A stretch of DNA of 64,000 bases from an uncultured Schlesneria sp. (GCA_903834925.1 CAILLA010000132.1:1-64000); one strand, 5' to 3'. Positions 1-10,031 are shown, counted from the first letter of the stretch. Translations and numbers: made by a program. The notes: generated by a model from the letters alone, not told the origin.

Positions 1-121
1 CAATACCCCATGATCACTCACCTCCCACGATCCGCTAAATCTCGTCGTCCCTTCGCAGAATTACTTATCTATCTTTGAAATCCGCCGCTGCATAGCCTAA
101 GTTCGATTATTTCGACAGTCC

Positions 122-141
122 CCAGGGGCGGTGGGGTTTCG
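122..141. repeat. Fragment of a dispersed GC-rich inverted repeat
   Basis: This short stretch (core GGGGCGGTGGGGTTTCG) matches the outer end of the inverted-repeat element at 44917-45051 and the partial copy at 17911-17960. It lies in the otherwise empty stretch 1-254 before the first gene. Nothing else was seen in 1-254. Confidence 0.5.
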
Positions 142-254
142 GAAGAATCCGCCGTGTAGACTGGAAGAATCGATTGTTTGCCGCGATTATCTGGGTTTTC
201 CATTGAGGCCGATTCGATGATTCGGCCAGATCCCTACAAAATATTGGCGGCAAC

Positions 255-1139
255 GTGGCGTTTCCTGGATACGACTTCGCATCACATTTCACCGAGATCG
301 ACGGCTTGCGGATGCATTATCTTGACGAAGGCCAGGGTGACACCGTTGTCATGCTGCACGGCAATCCGAACTGGTCGTACTACTACCGAAACCTCGTGAA
401 AAATTTGCGAGACCGGTATCGCTGCCTGGTCCCTGATCACATCGGCTGCGGACTGTCCGATAAACCGGGCGATGACCGGTATGAATACTCGTTGGCTCGT
501 CGAGTGGCTGATCTTGGTAAATGGCTCGATTACTGTGGGGCCACCGACAACCTGACACTGGTCGTCCATGATTGGGGCGGAATGATCGGCATGGCGTATG
601 CCACCGAACACTCCGAACGGATTCGACGTCTGGTGATCCTCAACACTGGTGCGTTTCATCTACCAAAAACCAAACCCGTCCCCTGGCAATTGAAACTCGC
701 CCGCAGCCCAATAGGCGCATTCCTCGTTCGCGGTTTCAATGCGTTCAGTCGAGGAGCGGTTAAATCGTGCGTGACTCGAAACCCGATGCCAAAAGAAGTC
801 GGCAATGCCTACTGTGCTCCCTACGATTCCTGGTCGAATCGAATCGCCGTCCATCGATTCGTGCAGGACATCCCCCTGAAGCCGGGCGACCGAGGATACG
901 ATCTAATTACAAGGGTCGGAAGTCGGCTTGAGCTTCTTAAATCAGTCCCAATGTTCATCGGCTGGGGCGACAAAGATTTCGTTTTCGACGAGCATTTTTT
1001 GAAGGAATGGCTCGCTCGATTTCCGAACGCAGAACTTCATCGATACCCAGACTGCGGCCACTACATCCTGGAAGACGCCAGCGAAGTACTCATCCCGTTG
1101 ATCGCCAAGTTTCTTGATACGCACCCAATTGGACGGTAA
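255..1139 (+). CDS. Alpha/beta hydrolase, haloalkane dehalogenase-like (possible OleB type)
   Basis: A 294-residue single-domain alpha/beta hydrolase. The oxyanion/halide-site motif HGNPNW lies at residues 35-40. The nucleophile elbow VVHDWGG puts Asp106 where serine hydrolases have Ser, the hallmark of haloalkane dehalogenases and of OleB beta-lactone decarboxylases. Candidate acids are Asp239 and Asp241 in GWGDKDF, and the catalytic His is His269 in CGHY. The start is GTG with a weak upstream purine run. No signal peptide, so it is probably cytoplasmic. Related planctomycete genes often sit beside ole (long-chain olefin) genes, but the upstream neighbour is outside the window, so the choice between dehalogenase and OleB is open. 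It converges on ychF. Confidence 0.8.
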   Translation: MAFPGYDFASHFTEIDGLRMHYLDEGQGDTVVMLHGNPNWSYYYRNLVKNLRDRYRCLVPDHIGCGLSDKPGDDRYEYSLARRVADLGKWLDYCGATDNLTLVVHDWGGMIGMAYATEHSERIRRLVILNTGAFHLPKTKPVPWQLKLARSPIGAFLVRGFNAFSRGAVKSCVTRNPMPKEVGNAYCAPYDSWSNRIAVHRFVQDIPLKPGDRGYDLITRVGSRLELLKSVPMFIGWGDKDFVFDEHFLKEWLARFPNAELHRYPDCGHYILEDASEVLIPLIAKFLDTHPIGR

Positions 1140-1258
1140 GTCTTCGTTGAAACACGAAGGAAAAACGTGCTTGAATGATGAGAAGAGAGAACAAAAAGCG
1201 ATGAAAAAAGAGGTTTTGAACGCTAATCTTCACTAATTTACGGTAATAAGAAAATGCA

Positions 1259-1296
1259 ATTGGCCGAAATGCATGAAAGCAAGCATTTCGGCCAAT
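1259..1296. terminator. Bidirectional terminator-like hairpin between convergent genes
   Basis: A perfect 14-bp inverted repeat (arms 1259-1272 and 1283-1296, ATTGGCCGAAATGC and its complement) with a 10-nt loop lies between the 3' ends of the hydrolase gene and ychF. There is no long T-run on either side, so efficient intrinsic termination is uncertain. Confidence 0.5.
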
Positions 1297-1413
1297 GTCT
1301 GAGTTGCGACTTACTTTTCTCAAGAATTGGCAAAACCACGTGATCTGCGGGTAGTTGCAACCGAAAGTTGCCCCATTCTCCGTCGCGAGCACCAAAGAAC
1401 GCGAGCACTAAGA

Positions 1414-2502
1414 TCAATTGAAGAGGAAGTGGCAGATGTCTCCGTCTTGCATTACGTAGCTTTTGCCTTCGACTCGTAGTTTGCCGGCGGAGCGGATTTC
1501 TTTTTCGGTTTTGTAGGTTTCGAGGTCGGCGAGGGTATAGACTTCGGCTCGGATGAACCCTTTTTCGAAGTCGGTGTGGATGACACCTGCGGCTTGCGGT
1601 GCCGTGGCTCCGATAGGAATCGTCCATGCTCGGACTTCGATCTCGCCGGCAGTGAAATAACTTTGCAGGCCGAGCACTCGATAGGCTTCGCGAGCTAGAG
1701 CGGCGAGAGACGGTTCCTCCAGGCCGGCTCCGGCAAGCATTTCGGCTCGGTCTGCTTCGTCCAGTTCTGCAATTTCGGCTTCGAGTTTGGCACAGACGGG
1801 GACGACTGATGCGCCAACCTTGCTGGCAAAATCCCGGACTTGTTGAACGAGTTTTCCTTTGCCTTCCAGATCGTTTTCGTCGACGTTGGCAACGTACAGA
1901 ATTGGCTTGGCGGTCATCAGGCCGTAGCTGGAGACGACTTTCGCTTCGTTTTCGTCGAATTCCATTTTTCGCAGGGGCTGGTCCGTTGTCAGATGAGCCA
2001 GACATTTCTTGATGACTTCGACACGCATTTTGGCGTCTTTATCACCGCTCTTGGCGGTTCGTTCGGCCTTGGAGAGAGAGTTTTCCAAGGTCTGGATGTC
2101 TGCCAGCATCAATTCGATTTCGATCGTTTCGATGTCTGAGACCGGGTTGACGGTTCCAGAAACGTGGATGACGTCAGGATCTTCGAAACAGCGAACGACC
2201 TGCAGGATTGCATCGACTTCGCGGATGTGTGTGAGAAATTTATTTCCAAGCCCCTGACCTTCGCTGGCTCCTTTCACGATCCCGGCGATATCAACAAGCT
2301 TAAGCGCTGCGGGAACCAGTTTTTTCGGAACGATGTATTGGCTGATTCGTCGCAACCGGTCGTCGGGAACGCTGACGACCCCTTCGTTCGGCTCGATGGT
2401 ACAAAAAGGATAGTTCGCACTCTGAGCGGCCTTGGACATGGTGAGTGCGTTAAACAGAGTACTTTTGCCAACGTTGGGCAAACCGACGATTCCAGCTTCC
2501 AT
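1414..2502 (-). CDS. ychF: Redox-regulated ATPase YchF
   Basis: A 362-residue OBG-family P-loop protein, the usual length for YchF. It starts [14 protein letters not shown]: the G1 loop is at the extreme N-terminus, as in the family. A longer reading frame upstream exists but adds 41 residues unlike the family, so the ATG at 2502 is preferred. The C-terminus carries the conserved TGS-like domain ending in [10 protein letters not shown]. YchF binds ATP rather than GTP, associates with ribosomes and affects oxidative-stress responses. It is divergent from the DUF1501 gene. Confidence 0.95.
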   Translation of the reverse strand: MEAGIVGLPNVGKSTLFNALTMSKAAQSANYPFCTIEPNEGVVSVPDDRLRRISQYIVPKKLVPAALKLVDIAGIVKGASEGQGLGNKFLTHIREVDAILQVVRCFEDPDVIHVSGTVNPVSDIETIEIELMLADIQTLENSLSKAERTAKSGDKDAKMRVEVIKKCLAHLTTDQPLRKMEFDENEAKVVSSYGLMTAKPILYVANVDENDLEGKGKLVQQVRDFASKVGASVVPVCAKLEAEIAELDEADRAEMLAGAGLEEPSLAALAREAYRVLGLQSYFTAGEIEVRAWTIPIGATAPQAAGVIHTDFEKGFIRAEVYTLADLETYKTEKEIRSAGKLRVEGKSYVMQDGDICHFLFN

Positions 2503-2741
2503 GATACCGCGACAACCTTTGCGAGAAATTTTCAGGAGTGTACGAAGAGTTGTTCTGCGGCCAATCACCACGAAACCAACGTAATTCGACGCGGGATTGA
2601 TATCAAACCCGACGTTCAAAGTCACGCAGTGCGGCGGATAATCGTGATCCTCTGCCGTCTTCCTTCTTCATATTCCGCTGGTAAAGGGACGAATCACGCC
2701 GTACATTGTTTTCAGCGATTTCCGTGATTTCGGAGAGTCCC

Positions 2742-4856
2742 GTGCCGCGACCGCAAATTAATGCGTTTGATTCGATCCTGCACCGCCGTGACCTGATGCG
2801 GATGGGTGGAATATCGGCGCTTGCTTCGTGCTTGCCTGGCCTGCTTGGTTCAAAGGCAAATGGGGCTTCTGCGGTTGAGCAACCGGTGAATGCGCGGATG
2901 TTTGGTCGCGCCAAGCAGGTGATTATGCTATTTCTGTCGGGTGGTCCTCCGCAGCACGAGACGTTTGATCCCAAGCCGCTGGCTCCCGCCGAAATACGAG
3001 GTCCGTTCAAACCGATCAGTACTAACGTGCCAGGCATTCAATTCAGTGAATTGTTGCCGCGAACGGCGGCTCGTGCCGACCGACTGGCTGTGATTCGATC
3101 GATGTTTACGAATAACAATATCCACGGTGGAAGTGGGTACTGGGTCTTGACCGGTCGACCCATGCTGACGGGTGACGGCGAAGTTGCCTTGCCAACGGAT
3201 TGGCCGAATATGGCCTCGATTGTGAAGCGATTTCGACCGAGCGAACGAGTTCCGGCGCTCTCGGCTGTTTCCCTGCCGGAATTATTTATTGGAAACGGCG
3301 GCAACATCGAATCGGGCCAATTCGGTGGGATTCTTGGTCCACAATACAGCCCCGAATTGATTGAATGCCGTCCAGCAGAACCCAATTCGCCGCTGGGTGG
3401 TCTTTACGCGAGCCAGATTCCCGTCAGACAGATCAGGCAGCGAGTGGCGCTCTTGGATGCACTCGGTCAGACATTTGATCGGAATCCTCGCAGCGCAGTG
3501 GTGGAATTCCAGGAAGGACTTCAGCGTCAGGCGTTTGACCTGCTGACAACGGGAGGTGCCCGGGAGGCGTTTCGACTGGAGGAAGAATCCGACAAAATTC
3601 GCGACAGGTATGGCCGTCACACATGGGGGCAAAGCGTTCTTCTTGCGCGGCGACTGATTGAAGCAGGTGTCCGATTTGTCACCGTGAATTGGCCTCGTGT
3701 GCCGGGTGACCGAGGGGTCGACAATCCGGTCTGGGACACTCATGCCCGGAACTTCGATCGAATGGAAGATTGTCTGGCCCCACAATTCGATGTGGGGTTC
3801 ACAGCGCTACTTGACGATTTGTCTGATCGAGGGTTACTTGATGAAACCCTCGTGATTGCGGTCGGAGAATTTGGTCGGACACCAGCCGTCAACGCCAATG
3901 CGGGCCGGGATCACTGGGGATCGGTCTTTAGTTGCGTTCTGGCCGGAGGGGGGATTTCGGGAGGTCAGGTTTACGGATCGAGCGATCGCGAGGGGGGATA
4001 TCCTGCCAGCGATCCTGTCGATGCAGGCCATCTGGCGGCGACCGTCTTTCATCTCGCCGGAATTAATACTCAAGGCACGTTTAAAGACCGCCTGGGCCGC
4101 GAGCTTTCGATTACGGAAGCGGAACCGCTATTCAAACTATTGGGCGAAGAACCAGCAACGTCCACACGGGCAAGTTCCACGGGTGATGTGGCGTTTGTGC
4201 CACCTTACCGGCCGGGCCTGCTGATGTATCCCGATTTTTCCGACACAACACACTTGCTACCGCTGGAAGCTCCTGCCAGCCCCAAAGGCTGGCGAGCGAG
4301 TCCCGTTGTCGCAGAAGGGAACGGGTTTGGCGTTCGATTGCAAGATCACCTCAATGAGAAGCGGACTGCATTGATCGGCGTATGGGCAAACGGATCTGAA
4401 AATGTCGACGTCGCGACGAATTCGACTGCGGTGGTGACTCAACAGGTTCGCGATCCGCAGTCGGGACACTTCACAGTCAAGGCGTCGGTGACCGGTGGAG
4501 GAACATCTGCAGAAACGTTCCAGCGAGTTTTCGCCACGAATTTCCGCTGTCGATTGGTGATTTTCCAATATTCACGTCCCAGTAAGTCGGCCGTACATCG
4601 TCAGGAACTGGCTTCCGTCGAATTCCTACCGACATTTATTGAAAACGGCAACCAGAGTCCGTGGACAACAGTGACCGTTGAGAAGCGACTGGCACCAACC
4701 CCAGGAGTGAATTTCTCGTTCGGTTTAGGGATTGGAATCGCATTGATCGTCGAACAGAAAACGGGCGGCACGATTTCGTTTCCGGCAAATTCCGGGGAAG
4801 CCTACCTTCAGGTGAATCAGATCGAGATCAACTTTGAAGGCTGGAAAATCGGCTGA
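2742..4856 (+). CDS. DUF1501 domain protein with extended C-terminus
   Basis: A planctomycete DUF1501 protein (sulfatase-like fold) of 704 residues from the GTG at 2742, which has GGAGAG at 2732-2737. An in-frame TTG at 2706 is the alternative start. The N-terminus has an RR-containing segment (HRRDLMRMGG) followed by a hydrophobic stretch, consistent with a Tat-type signal. Family landmarks include the FLSGGPPQHETFDPK motif, GGSGYWVLTGR, WDTHARNF and VGEFGRTP. DUF1501 proteins are usually about 430-480 residues; this one has roughly 230 extra residues after the GRELSITEAEPLF region, with a beta-rich look and no recognised family. Function of DUF1501 is not established. A DUF1553 partner gene, often adjacent, is absent here. 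Confidence 0.85.
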   Translation: MPRPQINAFDSILHRRDLMRMGGISALASCLPGLLGSKANGASAVEQPVNARMFGRAKQVIMLFLSGGPPQHETFDPKPLAPAEIRGPFKPISTNVPGIQFSELLPRTAARADRLAVIRSMFTNNNIHGGSGYWVLTGRPMLTGDGEVALPTDWPNMASIVKRFRPSERVPALSAVSLPELFIGNGGNIESGQFGGILGPQYSPELIECRPAEPNSPLGGLYASQIPVRQIRQRVALLDALGQTFDRNPRSAVVEFQEGLQRQAFDLLTTGGAREAFRLEEESDKIRDRYGRHTWGQSVLLARRLIEAGVRFVTVNWPRVPGDRGVDNPVWDTHARNFDRMEDCLAPQFDVGFTALLDDLSDRGLLDETLVIAVGEFGRTPAVNANAGRDHWGSVFSCVLAGGGISGGQVYGSSDREGGYPASDPVDAGHLAATVFHLAGINTQGTFKDRLGRELSITEAEPLFKLLGEEPATSTRASSTGDVAFVPPYRPGLLMYPDFSDTTHLLPLEAPASPKGWRASPVVAEGNGFGVRLQDHLNEKRTALIGVWANGSENVDVATNSTAVVTQQVRDPQSGHFTVKASVTGGGTSAETFQRVFATNFRCRLVIFQYSRPSKSAVHRQELASVEFLPTFIENGNQSPWTTVTVEKRLAPTPGVNFSFGLGIGIALIVEQKTGGTISFPANSGEAYLQVNQIEINFEGWKIG

Positions 4857-5062
4857 CAAGTTTCGTCAGTTTTCGAGATTCTTGAGTATAAAACGCGTTT
4901 ATCTTTCCGGGGTCAATTCGAGATCACAGACATCGTTTCAATGACCCAACGGATACGATGAAGACTGCAAGCGGATGTAACGCGCAATCTCACATGTCCT
5001 CAAAAAACCAAAACAAACAGAAACCTCTCGTCCAATAGGACTTATGTCGCTCAGCGTGCCAC

Positions 5063-6328
5063 TCAAGAACGTGAACTTGTTCGACGCTGAAAGACTTTCT
5101 TAGCCGATTCGATCGCTTCGATCAGCTTGTCGATCTCGGCCCGCGTATTGTAGAAGGCCAGGCTGGCTCTGGCGGAGGAAGTTAAACCGAGAAGTTCGTG
5201 AAGTGGCATTGTACAGTGATGGCCGGCTCGGATGGCGACTCCTTCTCGATCAAGAAGATCCGACAAATCGTGTGCATGCAGACCGTCAATGACGAGACTG
5301 AGAATCGCTCCTTTGTGTTCGACGCTCGGACCCAGAATGCGGACTCCAGGGACTTCGCTCAGTCTTTTATGAGCGTAGACCGATAACTGGTGTTCGTATT
5401 CGGCAATTCGTTCAATGCCCAGCTTTGTCACGTAATCGATCGCCGCGCCGAGTGCGACCGCTTCGATGAAAGGACACGTTCCGGCTTCGAATTTCGCTGG
5501 CGGGTCTGCCCAGGTTGAGGATTGCTCGAAAACTTCTCGAATCATGTGGCCACCCGCGAGAAACGGGTCCATTGTCTGGAGAAGCTCTTTTCGCGCCCAC
5601 AGAACCCCGATGCCTGTCGGACCGTAAAGCTTGTGTCCAGAGAACGCGAGAAAGTCGATATTCAATGTCCGCACGTTCGTGGAACCGTGTGGGACGCTCT
5701 GCGCACCATCCACACAGATCAATGCACCCACGGCGTGGGCACGCTTGGCCAATTCCGAAATCGGGTTGATGGTTCCTAACACGTTCGACATCGCCGTCAC
5801 CGCGACCAACTTTGTGCGCGTCGTCAGCAATTCATCGAGATGACTCAGGTCAAGCCGACCGTCTTCGGTCAGGGGGATGTATTTGAGGACGGCTCCTGTT
5901 GCCTTCGCCGCCAACTGCCAGGGGACGAGATTCGCGTGATGCTCCATCGGATTGACGAGAACTTCATCACCCGGCTTCAGAAATTTTCTCGCCCAGCCAT
6001 GGGCGACGATATTGAGGGACATCGTCGTACCTGACGTGAAGACGATCTCATCGACGTCTTTCGCGCCGATAAATCGCTGGACGGTTTCGCGAGCATTTTC
6101 CAACTCCGTCGTCATCCGATCGCCGAGTTGATGGATTCCGCGGTGTACGTTCGAATTGTACTTCTCGCAACATTCCACGAGTTTGTCGATTACAACGCGT
6201 GGCTTTTGCGAGGTTGCCGCCGTGTCGAGATAGACCAGCGGCCGATCATTCAACAGCCGCTGATCGAGAATGGGAAAATCGTGCCGAACGGATTCGACAT
6301 CGAACGGCAGATCGCCGGAAGTGGTCAT
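5063..6328 (-). CDS. sufS: SufS-type cysteine desulfurase
   Basis: A 421-residue class V aminotransferase fold enzyme. It removes sulfur from cysteine to give alanine and a protein persulfide for iron-sulfur cluster assembly. The PLP lysine is Lys233 in FSGHKLYGP. The catalytic Cys372 lies in IRAGHHCTMP, the group II (SufS/CsdA) context. The N-terminal YLDTAATSQKP and NVHRGIH motifs fit. No other suf genes are adjacent; dapB lies 39 bp upstream on the same strand, so the two may be cotranscribed. Confidence 0.95.
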   Translation of the reverse strand: MTTSGDLPFDVESVRHDFPILDQRLLNDRPLVYLDTAATSQKPRVVIDKLVECCEKYNSNVHRGIHQLGDRMTTELENARETVQRFIGAKDVDEIVFTSGTTMSLNIVAHGWARKFLKPGDEVLVNPMEHHANLVPWQLAAKATGAVLKYIPLTEDGRLDLSHLDELLTTRTKLVAVTAMSNVLGTINPISELAKRAHAVGALICVDGAQSVPHGSTNVRTLNIDFLAFSGHKLYGPTGIGVLWARKELLQTMDPFLAGGHMIREVFEQSSTWADPPAKFEAGTCPFIEAVALGAAIDYVTKLGIERIAEYEHQLSVYAHKRLSEVPGVRILGPSVEHKGAILSLVIDGLHAHDLSDLLDREGVAIRAGHHCTMPLHELLGLTSSARASLAFYNTRAEIDKLIEAIESAKKVFQRRTSSRS

Positions 6329-6367
6329 AAGTCATCTGTTTCTTAGCGTCAAACTCATAGCGGTGAA

Positions 6368-7168
6368 TTACAGCCCAAGTGCATCGTTCATTGTGTAAAG
6401 TCCAGCCGATTGCGTGACCAGGAACTTTGCTGCGGTCAGTGCTCCCGACGCATAACTGTCTCGCGACTGACCTCGGACGGCGACTTCGAGAGTCTCGCCC
6501 AACAAGCCGAACACGATGGTATGTTCGCCTACGTTGTCACCGACTCGAAGTGCATGGTAACCGATTTCCTGTCGCGGACGCTGACCAGTCCGGCCTTCGC
6601 GACCGTGAATGTGGTCCGTCTGGCCCATTTCGCTTGCGACGATTTCGCCGAACTTGAGCGCCGTACCGCTTGGAGCATCCTCTTTGTATCGATGATGCCG
6701 CTCGATAATTTCCACATCGACGCCACTGGAATGGTCTTTCAGCGCCCGGCCTGCATCGCGGACGAGTTTCATCGCGATATTGACGGCAAGACTCATGCTG
6801 GGTGCCATCAGGATTGGGGTTGTTTGAGCGGCGGATGCGACGAGACCCTTCTGATGTTCGGTCAGACCAGTCGTGGCGATCACGAGCGGAATTTGTCGAG
6901 CCTCACACAAAGCGAGGATATGCATCGCCCCTTCCGGGGTCGAGAAATCAATAATGACATCAACCGGGTGTTCGATCGTCGATTGAACGGGGACATTCAG
7001 CTTGCCGACGCCCGCCAGCTCACCAGCATCCTGACCAAGTCGTGGCGAGGCTGCCGCTTCGTAGGCAGCGGTAACTTTCAGTGATTTGTCCTGAGTTGCC
7101 AGAGCGACAACACGCTGGCCCATTCGACCTGCTGCACCGTTCACACCCAGCTTCAATGCGTTCGACAT
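6368..7168 (-). CDS. dapB: 4-hydroxy-tetrahydrodipicolinate reductase
   Basis: A 266-residue DapB, normal length. It reduces HTPA to tetrahydrodipicolinate with NAD(P)H in lysine/diaminopimelate synthesis. The dinucleotide-binding loop GAAGRMGQRV is at residues 11-20. The catalytic signature ERHHRYKEDAPSGTA has His158/His159 and Lys162. Lies 39 bp upstream of sufS on the same strand. A large hairpin at 7248-7343 sits between it and the preceding gene. Confidence 0.96.
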   Translation of the reverse strand: MSNALKLGVNGAAGRMGQRVVALATQDKSLKVTAAYEAAASPRLGQDAGELAGVGKLNVPVQSTIEHPVDVIIDFSTPEGAMHILALCEARQIPLVIATTGLTEHQKGLVASAAQTTPILMAPSMSLAVNIAMKLVRDAGRALKDHSSGVDVEIIERHHRYKEDAPSGTALKFGEIVASEMGQTDHIHGREGRTGQRPRQEIGYHALRVGDNVGEHTIVFGLLGETLEVAVRGQSRDSYASGALTAAKFLVTQSAGLYTMNDALGL

Positions 7169-7247
7169 TCCAAGAATCCTTGCTCAACGAAATCGGTTTT
7201 GATTGTCTCGTTGAAAGATTGTAGGTGAATCGTATCGTTTCGAAGAG

Positions 7248-7343
7248 GGGGGCGGGTGTTCAAATTTCAGAATTGGCGAGTATGCAGTCACCATGATGAA
7301 AATCGCCGGATTCGCCAATTTTGAAATTTGAACACCCGACCCC
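7248..7343. repeat. Long inverted repeat (stem of about 31 bp)
   Basis: Arms 7254-7279 and 7312-7337 are complementary over 26 bp with one mismatch. Pairing continues outwards through GC pairs to about 7248 and 7343. The loop is about 32 nt. It lies downstream of the small gene at 7352 and upstream of dapB, so it could end transcription of the former or be a dispersed palindrome. Confidence 0.65.
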
Positions 7344-7351
7344 GGAACTGT

Positions 7352-7627
7352 TTACGTCAGCGGTTCAACGTCATCGGCCTTGAGGCTCGCCATCAAGTGA
7401 TAGAGTTGCTGGGATTCGCATTTATCGAGGTATTCTTTGGGCATCGCGGCGAGTGTCGTGCCGTCCCATTCGACGATCACAGTCTGTAAGGGGGCCTTGC
7501 CCGATGTCTCTACGACCGAGCCAGTCCAGCCTGCCATGGAAATTTCAGGAAACTCCGGCGAATTGACGCCAGGCTTTACGCGGATGCGAGAACCCTCAAG
7601 CCCTCCCGTGGCTTTCTTTTTCGCCAT
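7352..7627 (-). CDS. Small conserved protein of unknown function
   Basis: A 91-residue protein starting MAKKKATGG at the ATG at 7627, with GAGG 7 nt upstream. A start 13 codons further up has no comparable ribosome site. It contains a basic segment (SRIRVKPGV), a PEFPEISMAGWTG stretch suggestive of a small beta-barrel, and an acidic C-terminus (SLKADDVEPLT). No catalytic motif or membrane segment is seen. It resembles small planctomycete and proteobacterial hypothetical proteins, but I cannot assign a function. It may be cotranscribed with dapB if the intervening hairpin does not terminate. Confidence 0.7.
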   Translation of the reverse strand: MAKKKATGGLEGSRIRVKPGVNSPEFPEISMAGWTGSVVETSGKAPLQTVIVEWDGTTLAAMPKEYLDKCESQQLYHLMASLKADDVEPLT

Positions 7628-8061
7628 TAATACCTCGTCAATCTGAGCAACCGAAAGAGAGTTCACCGAGTCACTTTAGCGAATCAACCTGCAGGACAAT
7701 ATCTGACGTTCGTATCGAAAATCAAGGAAACTTCCCAGTCTACCACACGCCGCTCCGCAATTTTCGCAGGAACGAGTTCATTTCAAGCATGACCAATCGA
7801 TAAAAACCATTTTGAGAAAAGTCCCCCACTTACCGCATCATCACCCTCCAATGCGATCGCTCATCTTCGCGTTTTCAGGGATTTTTCGGTCCAGAGACCC
7901 TCCAAAAAATACATACCACCCACTGGTGATTTGCAAGCAAAAAACTTCCCATTCGTGGGAATGGCGACGAAAGACGGGCGGCTCGCTTGAATCGTTAATA
8001 CCCTTCTGGCATAGTTGCCCCGCCTCGGGCCACTCTTTGGCGCTGGCGGGCTTGTATTCGA
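7628..8061. other. Intergenic region upstream of the nuo block
   Basis: About 430 bp between the divergent small gene and nuoH. No convincing reading frame, RNA gene or clear promoter consensus was seen. It must hold the promoter(s) of the nuo block if that block is an independent transcription unit. Confidence 0.5.
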
Positions 8062-9342
8062 ATGGACACACCCATGCACGGCTTTTTTGCCGCCCTTACT
8101 TTAGAAGATTTTATTGCCAGGACGATTTCGTCACTGGCCAAGCTCCCTGTCGAATCAGAAACATTGCTGCTAATTGCCTTTTTAGCCGCAGCGTTCACTC
8201 ACGCAGGATTGTTGCTTGGTCTGTTTGGCGGCCTACCCGTCTTCTACATCTGGCTTGAACGAAAGGTTGCCGGACGAATCCAAGATCGTCTGGGCCCCAC
8301 TCGAGTCGGTGGCAGCTTCGGCTGGCTGCAGACAATTGCTGACGGAATCAAGCTGATTCAGAAAGAGGATCTGGTCCCCAAGGAAGCCGATTCACTCGTA
8401 TTCCGGATGTCGCCTTACCTCGCGACAATCGCGTCGTTCGCAGCGTTCATGGTACTGCCAATCTGCGATGGTTGGATTGCCGTCGCGGCAGAATGTGGGG
8501 CGTTCCTGATTCTGGCCCTGATGTCACTTGAAGTCCTGGGGATCATTCTCGCAGGGTATTCCAGTGGATCGAAGTGGGCCTTGTTCGGGGCGATGCGAGA
8601 AGCGGCTCAGATGGTCAGCTATGAAATCCCGATGGCGATCTGTGCCTTGATTCCGTTGATGATTGCCGGGTCTCTCAACTTCCAAGTGATTGGCCGCATG
8701 CAGTCAGGCGGTTTCTGGAACTGGTTTATCCTGCACGATCCATTCACGTTCCTTGCCTTCTTCTGCTATTTCACCGTGGCAACGGCCAGCGTGAAACGAG
8801 CACCGTTCGACCTGGCTGAGGCCGAGAGTGAACTGGTTGCCGGTTTTCACACGGAATACAGCGGTTTTCGCTGGTCGATCTTCTTCTTGGCTGAGTACTC
8901 CAGCATGTTCGCAGTCAGCGCTGTGGCAGCACTCCTGTTCCTGGGCGGCTGGCACGATGGATTAGGGATCGACTCGGTCCTTGAAAGCTTATTCCGAGGA
9001 ACTGGAACTGGACTAGTTGACGGTTTTTCATTGGGCTCATACGTTGTCAATGTGTTTGGTGCAGTCGTGTTGATCACCAAAGCGTGCCTGCTGGTTTTCG
9101 TTCAAATCTGGGTCCGCTGGACGCTTCCTCGCTTGCGTATCGATCAGGTCATGACAACTTGTTTGAAATATCTGGTTCCGATCAGTTGCTTCCTGTTCCT
9201 GGCGGCTGTTCTGTGGCCATTGACGTTGGTAACGATGTTCTCACGTCCGGTAATTGCAGGCCCTGCAATTGGTGAAAGGGCGTTGTCGCAATCAACTGCG
9301 TCAGCTCGTGACACATCAGAACGATTGGGGGCAGCACGATGA
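8062..9342 (+). CDS. nuoH: NADH-quinone oxidoreductase subunit H
   Basis: A 426-residue polytopic membrane protein of complex I, contacting the quinone chamber. The conserved VFYIWLERKVAGRIQDRLGP loop, GWLQTIADGIKLIQKED, and the acidic motif DLAEAESELVAGFHTEYS are all present. Eight or more hydrophobic segments. It is longer than many NuoH proteins through an N-terminal extension of about 45 residues and a polar C-terminal tail. An alternative start is the ATG four codons downstream. It overlaps nuoJ by 4 bp (ATGA), indicating translational coupling. nuoI, normally between H and J, is missing. Confidence 0.96.
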   Translation: MDTPMHGFFAALTLEDFIARTISSLAKLPVESETLLLIAFLAAAFTHAGLLLGLFGGLPVFYIWLERKVAGRIQDRLGPTRVGGSFGWLQTIADGIKLIQKEDLVPKEADSLVFRMSPYLATIASFAAFMVLPICDGWIAVAAECGAFLILALMSLEVLGIILAGYSSGSKWALFGAMREAAQMVSYEIPMAICALIPLMIAGSLNFQVIGRMQSGGFWNWFILHDPFTFLAFFCYFTVATASVKRAPFDLAEAESELVAGFHTEYSGFRWSIFFLAEYSSMFAVSAVAALLFLGGWHDGLGIDSVLESLFRGTGTGLVDGFSLGSYVVNVFGAVVLITKACLLVFVQIWVRWTLPRLRIDQVMTTCLKYLVPISCFLFLAAVLWPLTLVTMFSRPVIAGPAIGERALSQSTASARDTSERLGAAR

Positions 9343-10031
9343 TTGAACAGTTGCTGTTCTACGTATTTGCAATTCTGACCTGCGGCGGGGCAATCGCCGT
9401 CGTCGCAACTCAAAATGTTGTGCGAATGGCTTTTTGGCTCGTAGTTTCGCTTGGTTCGGTAGCGGCATTGTTCTTTCTGCTGCACGCGGACTTTCTGGGT
9501 GCAGCCCAGTTACTGATTTATGTCGGTGGAACGGTCGTCCTGCTGGTGTTCGGCGTCATGCTAACCGCCAGTGGCCCATATACAACGATCAAAACATCCC
9601 CTGCCGAGGGGATTATCGGTGCCGCCGTTGGGGTGATGCTGCTGATGGTTCTGGTCTCATCAATCGGCAACGTCGATTGGATCGCGATCTCAGGTCGGTT
9701 GCCATCTTCCCCGGAATCACCATCGGCTGCAGATGCAACTCGTAAAGCTCACGCGGAAGAATCGCTGGTCAATTCAGGTTCAACGAAAGCTCTTTCGGAA
9801 TTTAATGCAAATCAACAGCAAGGCCGAACAGTTCGACAACTCGGGCTTAGTTTCCTTGGATTGCGTCCTGATCGAAATCTGAAAGAGGGTGGTGCCAACG
9901 GACTAGCTCCAGGTTATTTCCTGCCGTTTGAAATTGTCTCGGTGCATCTATTGGTTGTACTAATTGGGGCGGCCTATCTCGCACGTGCGAAACGGCGTGC
10001 TGTTTCAGAAGATCGGGTTAGCCTCGATTGA
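9339..10031 (+). CDS. nuoJ: NADH-quinone oxidoreductase subunit J
   Basis: A 230-residue NuoJ membrane subunit. It begins with hydrophobic segments (YVFAILTCGGAIAVVATQN) and contains the LIYVGGTVVLLVFGVML segment holding the pi-bulge region typical of NuoJ. A hydrophilic insert of about 70 residues separates the fourth and last membrane segments. The start overlaps the nuoH stop. It is followed by nuoK after 50 bp. Confidence 0.93.
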   Translation: MIEQLLFYVFAILTCGGAIAVVATQNVVRMAFWLVVSLGSVAALFFLLHADFLGAAQLLIYVGGTVVLLVFGVMLTASGPYTTIKTSPAEGIIGAAVGVMLLMVLVSSIGNVDWIAISGRLPSSPESPSAADATRKAHAEESLVNSGSTKALSEFNANQQQGRTVRQLGLSFLGLRPDRNLKEGGANGLAPGYFLPFEIVSVHLLVVLIGAAYLARAKRRAVSEDRVSLD

